From assembly GCF_007483665.1 (NCBI RefSeq), contig NZ_VIQO01000013.1, positions 292,238 through 356,237 on the forward strand: 64,000 bases of DNA, given 5' to 3'. Each line of letters starts with the position of its first letter. The first letter of the stretch is position 1. The notes beneath the pieces are model-generated. The model was not told the DNA's origin. It saw nothing but the letters and a program-made list of their open reading frames with translations, and did no database searches. Made by a program: the position numbers and the translations under genes. This DNA is from Catellatospora sichuanensis (GTDB lineage Bacteria > Actinomycetota > Actinomycetes > Mycobacteriales > Micromonosporaceae). Shown here in pieces: positions 61,264-64,000 of this stretch.

Positions 61264-61743
61264 TTGCACACCCCTGACCGATACCCGTCCGAGCCCTTGG
61301 CACAGCCGACCGAGCTGCTGCCGATCGTGCAGCCACCACCCCGGCCGCGCATGGGCGGCCGAGGCCCCGCGATCATCGGCATCGCGCTGCTGGCGGCGTC
61401 GCTGTTGATCTTCCTAGGCGTGCTCGTCGCGCTCAAGATCGTGCCGAACCCGTTCGGCGCCGACGCCCCGCCGATCCCCGTCGCCACCGCGACCCCCTCC
61501 GGGCCGCCGCGCACCGCGCGGTTCGCCCAGCCGGGTGACTGCGTGGCCAATCAGGGCACGGAGAAGGACCCCGAGCTGGTGCTGACCGAATGCTCGCCCG
61601 GCGCGCTGGAGGTGCTGGCCCGGTTCGACGCGACCAGCGACACGGGCGAGTGCGCCGCGGTCAAGGACTACCGCTACCACTACTTCTTCGACAGCGAGCT
61701 GGAGGGTTTGGATTTCGTCCTTTGCATGGGCGAACGTCCTTGA
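61264..61743 (+). CDS. Single-pass membrane protein, conserved hypothetical
   Basis: About 159 residues. A Pro-rich cytoplasmic N-terminus, one membrane helix (GPAIIGIALLAASLLIFLGVLVAL, about 33-56) and a small extracytoplasmic domain with four Cys (QPGDCVANQG, LTECSPGAL, GECAAVKDY, FVLCMGERP) that could form two disulfides. It resembles the small LppU-like/DUF-type actinobacterial proteins. The start is uncertain: TTG at 61264 has GCGGAG 7 nt upstream; TTG at 61225 and ATG at 61351 are alternatives. Confidence 0.65.
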   Translation: MHTPDRYPSEPLAQPTELLPIVQPPPRPRMGGRGPAIIGIALLAASLLIFLGVLVALKIVPNPFGADAPPIPVATATPSGPPRTARFAQPGDCVANQGTEKDPELVLTECSPGALEVLARFDATSDTGECAAVKDYRYHYFFDSELEGLDFVLCMGERP

Positions 61744-61747
61744 TAAT
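61742..61747 (+). promoter_or_regulatory. -10 box for leaderless DoxX gene
   Basis: GATAAT, 6 nt, ATG at 61754; no ribosome binding site. It overlaps the previous stop. Confidence 0.5.
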
Positions 61748-61753
61748 GACGGT

Positions 61754-62275
61754 ATGAGACCAGTACGAGGGGTCGCTCGCGCCCTGCTCGGTGGGCTGTT
61801 CATCGCCGCCGGGGCGCAGGCGCTGCTGAAACCAGACCGGTACGCCGTCAAGGCGGAGCCCCTCGCGGAGCAGGTCGTGCCGCTGCTGGAGGCCGTGGAT
61901 CCGCGACTGCCCACCGAGACCAAGACCCTGGTCCGGGTCAACGCCGGGGTCCAGGTCGTCGCGGGAGCCCTGCTGGCCACCGGCACCGCGCCCCGGCCCG
62001 CGGCAGCTCTGCTGGCCGGCACCCTCATCCCCGCCACGCTGGTCGGCCACCCGTTCTGGCGCATCGAGAACCCCGAAGTGCGCAACAACGAGATGGTGCA
62101 TTTCGCCAAGAACCTCGGCCTGCTGGCCGGCCTGCTGCTGGCCGCGGCCGACACCGCCGGCTCGCCCAGCCTCGGCTGGCGGGGCCGCAAGGCCGTACAC
62201 GACGCGCAGAAGTCCGCCCAGAAGTCGCTGCGCAAGGTGCAGGAGAAGGCGTCGACGCAGTTACATCTCGGGTGA
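61754..62275 (+). CDS. DoxX family membrane protein
   Basis: 173-residue membrane protein of the DoxX/DoxD type: RGVARALLGGLFIAAGAQALLKPD, LVRVNAGVQVVAGALLATG, AALLAGTLIPATLVGHPFWRIENPEVRNNEMVHFAKNLGLLAGLLLAAAD. There are four hydrophobic helices and a Lys/Gln-rich cytoplasmic tail. In mycobacteria DoxX joins a membrane-associated oxidoreductase complex for redox stress; here no SodA or SseA partner is adjacent, although a rhodanese gene lies in the window. Confidence 0.88.
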   Translation: MRPVRGVARALLGGLFIAAGAQALLKPDRYAVKAEPLAEQVVPLLEAVDPRLPTETKTLVRVNAGVQVVAGALLATGTAPRPAAALLAGTLIPATLVGHPFWRIENPEVRNNEMVHFAKNLGLLAGLLLAAADTAGSPSLGWRGRKAVHDAQKSAQKSLRKVQEKASTQLHLG

Positions 62276-62587
62276 TGCGGGTAGGCGGCAGGAGAGCCGC
62301 CCGGACATCGGCGTTTCTTCGCTCCGGTCTGTGCCGTTGCGACTTACAGAGAGTGCGTTTCCGCAGCCAGAGGGAATGGTGTGACGCCAATCACCTGAAC
62401 TTCGCAGGCTGCGTTAACCAGCTAGAAATGTCGCAAAGTCGTGTGGGATCGGACACGGTCGGGTAACACGGGAGGTACTGGAGTGGTGCGCCGTTCTAGG
62501 CTGCTCAGCAGACACGAACGGCCCGGCCGCGGATCATCGCTACGCGACGATGCCGAGACCCGACCCCTTGAAGGAGGTGGCGACGCC
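62276..62587. other. Intergenic region before the GT87 gene (312 bp)
   Basis: No gene was recognised. It contains TAGGCT (62497-62502), a possible -10 box, with CTGCT-C-AGCAG dyad symmetry just after it, and AAGGAGG directly before the ATG at 62588. The leader may be about 80 nt. Confidence 0.4.
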
Positions 62588-64000
62588 ATGCCGGCACGCG
62601 GCGTGCGCAGTCTGCCCCGCCTCACCAAGAGCCCCCGATTCATCCGTGACTGGAGATCCCCGCAGTGGGATCGTCGCACGCTCGTCCGGGTCGGCATCGT
62701 CGCCGCCATCTGCTACGCCGCCTGGGTGACGGAGCAGAACTTCGGACGGTGGTACGACTTCTTCGACATGAAGATCTATCACGGCGCGGTGGTCTGGTGG
62801 AGCGGCGGCGGCGAGCTGTACGAGTTCATCGCTCCTGACACGACGCTCGGGTTCACCTACCCGCCGTTCGCGGCGCTGCTGATGCTGCCCATGGCGGCGC
62901 TGACGCCTGGCGCCGCGGGACTGTTCAACATGGTCTTCGGCCTGGTCGCGCTGGGTTTCGTGCTCGCCGCGCTGCTCATCCCGGTCGCCGACCGGTGCGG
63001 CTGGCCGCGCTGGATGACCGTCGCCGTCGCGTTGCCGCTGTTCGCCGCCATCGAGCCGGTGCGCGAGACGCTCGGCTTCGGACAGGTGAACCTGCTGCTG
63101 TTCGCGCTGATCATGGCCGACCTGGTGGCGCTGCGCCGCGGCTGGCGCTGGGCCGGCATCGGCATCGGCATCGCCACCGCGATCAAGCTGACGCCCGCGC
63201 TGTTCATCGTGTACTTCCTGGTCAGCAAGCAGTGGCGGGCCGCGCTCCGGGCCACGGCCGCGGGCCTGGTCGCCACCGCCGCCGCGTACGTGATCGTCCC
63301 GCACGAGTCCGCCCTGTACTGGGGGAGCGTGATCTTCCAGACGGAGCGGGTCGGCGTCGCGGACATGACGCCCAACCAGTCCCTGGCCGGGCTGCTGTCG
63401 CGGCTGTACGACACCGCGACCGCGCCCAGCGTGCTCTGGATCGCGTTCGCGCTGGTGCTGCTCGCGGTCGGCCTGACCCGCGCCGCGGCGGCGCACTCCG
63501 AGGGCGACGAGCTGATCGCGTTCACCCTGGTCGGCCTGACCGCGAACGTGGTCAGCCCGATCTCCTGGACGCACCACCTGGTCTGGGTCGTGCCGGCCGT
63601 CATCGCGCTCGCCGACCAGGCGCTGCGCCGCCGGGCGGCCGGTCGCGGGCTGGCGGCACGCGGACGGGCCACCCCGGGCCTGCGCGAGCCGATCTGGTTC
63701 CCGGCGCTGGTCGGCGCGCGGCACGCGGGTGCGGCGATCGCGCTCTACCTGCTGTTCCTGATCTCGCCGATCTGGCCGTACGAGCACCAGCTCCCGGCGG
63801 TGTCGCACTACGCGGACGGCCTGTTCGGCATGCTGGCCGAGAACTCGCTCGCCATCGCGCTCATCGTGCTGGTCGCGGCCCTGCCGTCGCGGCCCGGTGC
63901 CGAGCCCGCGTTCGGCGGCACCGCCGCCCTGCGCGTGCCCGCCGCCCGCCCGGCCACGGCCCGCCGCGACGAGCCGGCGCCCGCCCCCGCCGGCGCGCCG
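62588..64000 (+). CDS. GT87-family polyprenol-phosphate mannosyltransferase-like protein (gene runs off the right edge)
   Basis: First 471 residues of a polytopic GT-C glycosyltransferase. The GT87 pattern is seen in FFDMKIYHGAVVWWSGGGELYEF (catalytic-type Asp in the first extracytoplasmic loop), GFTYPPFAALLMLPMA, FGQVNLLLFALIMADLVALRRG and NQSLAGLLSRL. The family uses polyprenyl-phosphate-mannose to extend lipomannan or other wall glycans. There are about ten membrane helices, then a Pro/Ala/Arg-rich tail that the window truncates. ATG at 62588 has AAGGAGG 7 nt upstream. Confidence 0.9.
   Translation, partial: MPARGVRSLPRLTKSPRFIRDWRSPQWDRRTLVRVGIVAAICYAAWVTEQNFGRWYDFFDMKIYHGAVVWWSGGGELYEFIAPDTTLGFTYPPFAALLMLPMAALTPGAAGLFNMVFGLVALGFVLAALLIPVADRCGWPRWMTVAVALPLFAAIEPVRETLGFGQVNLLLFALIMADLVALRRGWRWAGIGIGIATAIKLTPALFIVYFLVSKQWRAALRATAAGLVATAAAYVIVPHESALYWGSVIFQTERVGVADMTPNQSLAGLLSRLYDTATAPSVLWIAFALVLLAVGLTRAAAAHSEGDELIAFTLVGLTANVVSPISWTHHLVWVVPAVIALADQALRRRAAGRGLAARGRATPGLREPIWFPALVGARHAGAAIALYLLFLISPIWPYEHQLPAVSHYADGLFGMLAENSLAIALIVLVAALPSRPGAEPAFGGTAALRVPAARPATARRDEPAPAPAGAP

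Overview
The window is about 72% GC with dense short-gap gene packing, many GTG starts, an HspR/HAIR-controlled dnaK operon, a proteasome activator of the Bpa type, LytR-CpsA-Psr (LCP) cell-wall ligases and many leaderless starts. This fits a high-GC actinomycete; the gene families and their order suggest Micromonosporaceae (Actinoplanes, Catellatospora or Micromonospora relatives), but the genus cannot be fixed from the sequence alone. No tRNA, rRNA, insertion sequence, prophage or CRISPR array was found. The region reads as core chromosome.

Layout. (1) 1-7.6 kb: heat-shock block on the minus strand: clpB (partial) with a HAIR operator, then dnaK-grpE-dnaJ-hspR whose promoter lies between two HAIR operators. 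A secreted beta-propeller lipoprotein, a small conserved protein and an MT0933-type antitoxin-like protein are interspersed. (2) 7.7-11.4 kb: two tandem P-loop GTPases diverging from dnaK, then a converging membrane protein with collagen-like and His-rich tandem repeats. (3) 11.7-15.8 kb: E1alpha-E1beta-E2 of a 2-oxoacid dehydrogenase plus a split-barrel protein. (4) 15.9-21.3 kb: four LCP paralogues in a row. (5) 21.4-30.3 kb: rhodanese, glycerophosphodiesterase, a GAF histidine kinase overlapping an RsbW-like ATPase, DUF5926, NERD-like and PAS-like proteins, a lipoprotein, pheA, a zincin, AIM24 and a membrane protein. (6) 30.3-41.2 kb: serS, a HAD hydrolase, Bpa, a substrate-binding lipoprotein, an Lrp regulator, a secreted beta-propeller protein, a YbjN/T3SS-chaperone-like protein that ends in the same GQYL tetrapeptide as Bpa, mobA, DUF4192 and fructosamine-kinase-like genes. 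(7) 41.4-48.1 kb: the Hen1-Pnkp RNA-repair pair back to back with moaA-moaD and a membrane metallophosphoesterase. (8) 48.1-51.9 kb: an endonuclease-Q-like PHP domain fused to a UvrD helicase, then a LuxR-type response regulator. (9) 51.9-61.2 kb: a complete Tad/Flp pilus locus read leftward, with TadB fused to a secreted von Willebrand A domain. (10) 61.2-64 kb: small membrane proteins, DoxX and a partial GT87 mannosyltransferase.

Three themes run across the window. Many genes start on, or within a base or two of, the expected transcription start: a TANNNT-like -10 box followed by 6-7 nt and then ATG/GTG. Almost every convergent gene pair is separated by a long, near-perfect palindrome. Two proteins only about 4 kb apart carry an identical proteasome-docking-type C-terminus. 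The strongest leads for new biology are the GQYL-tailed chaperone-like protein, the EndoQ-UvrD fusion, the VWA-TadB fusion and the repeat protein at 9.9-11.4 kb.
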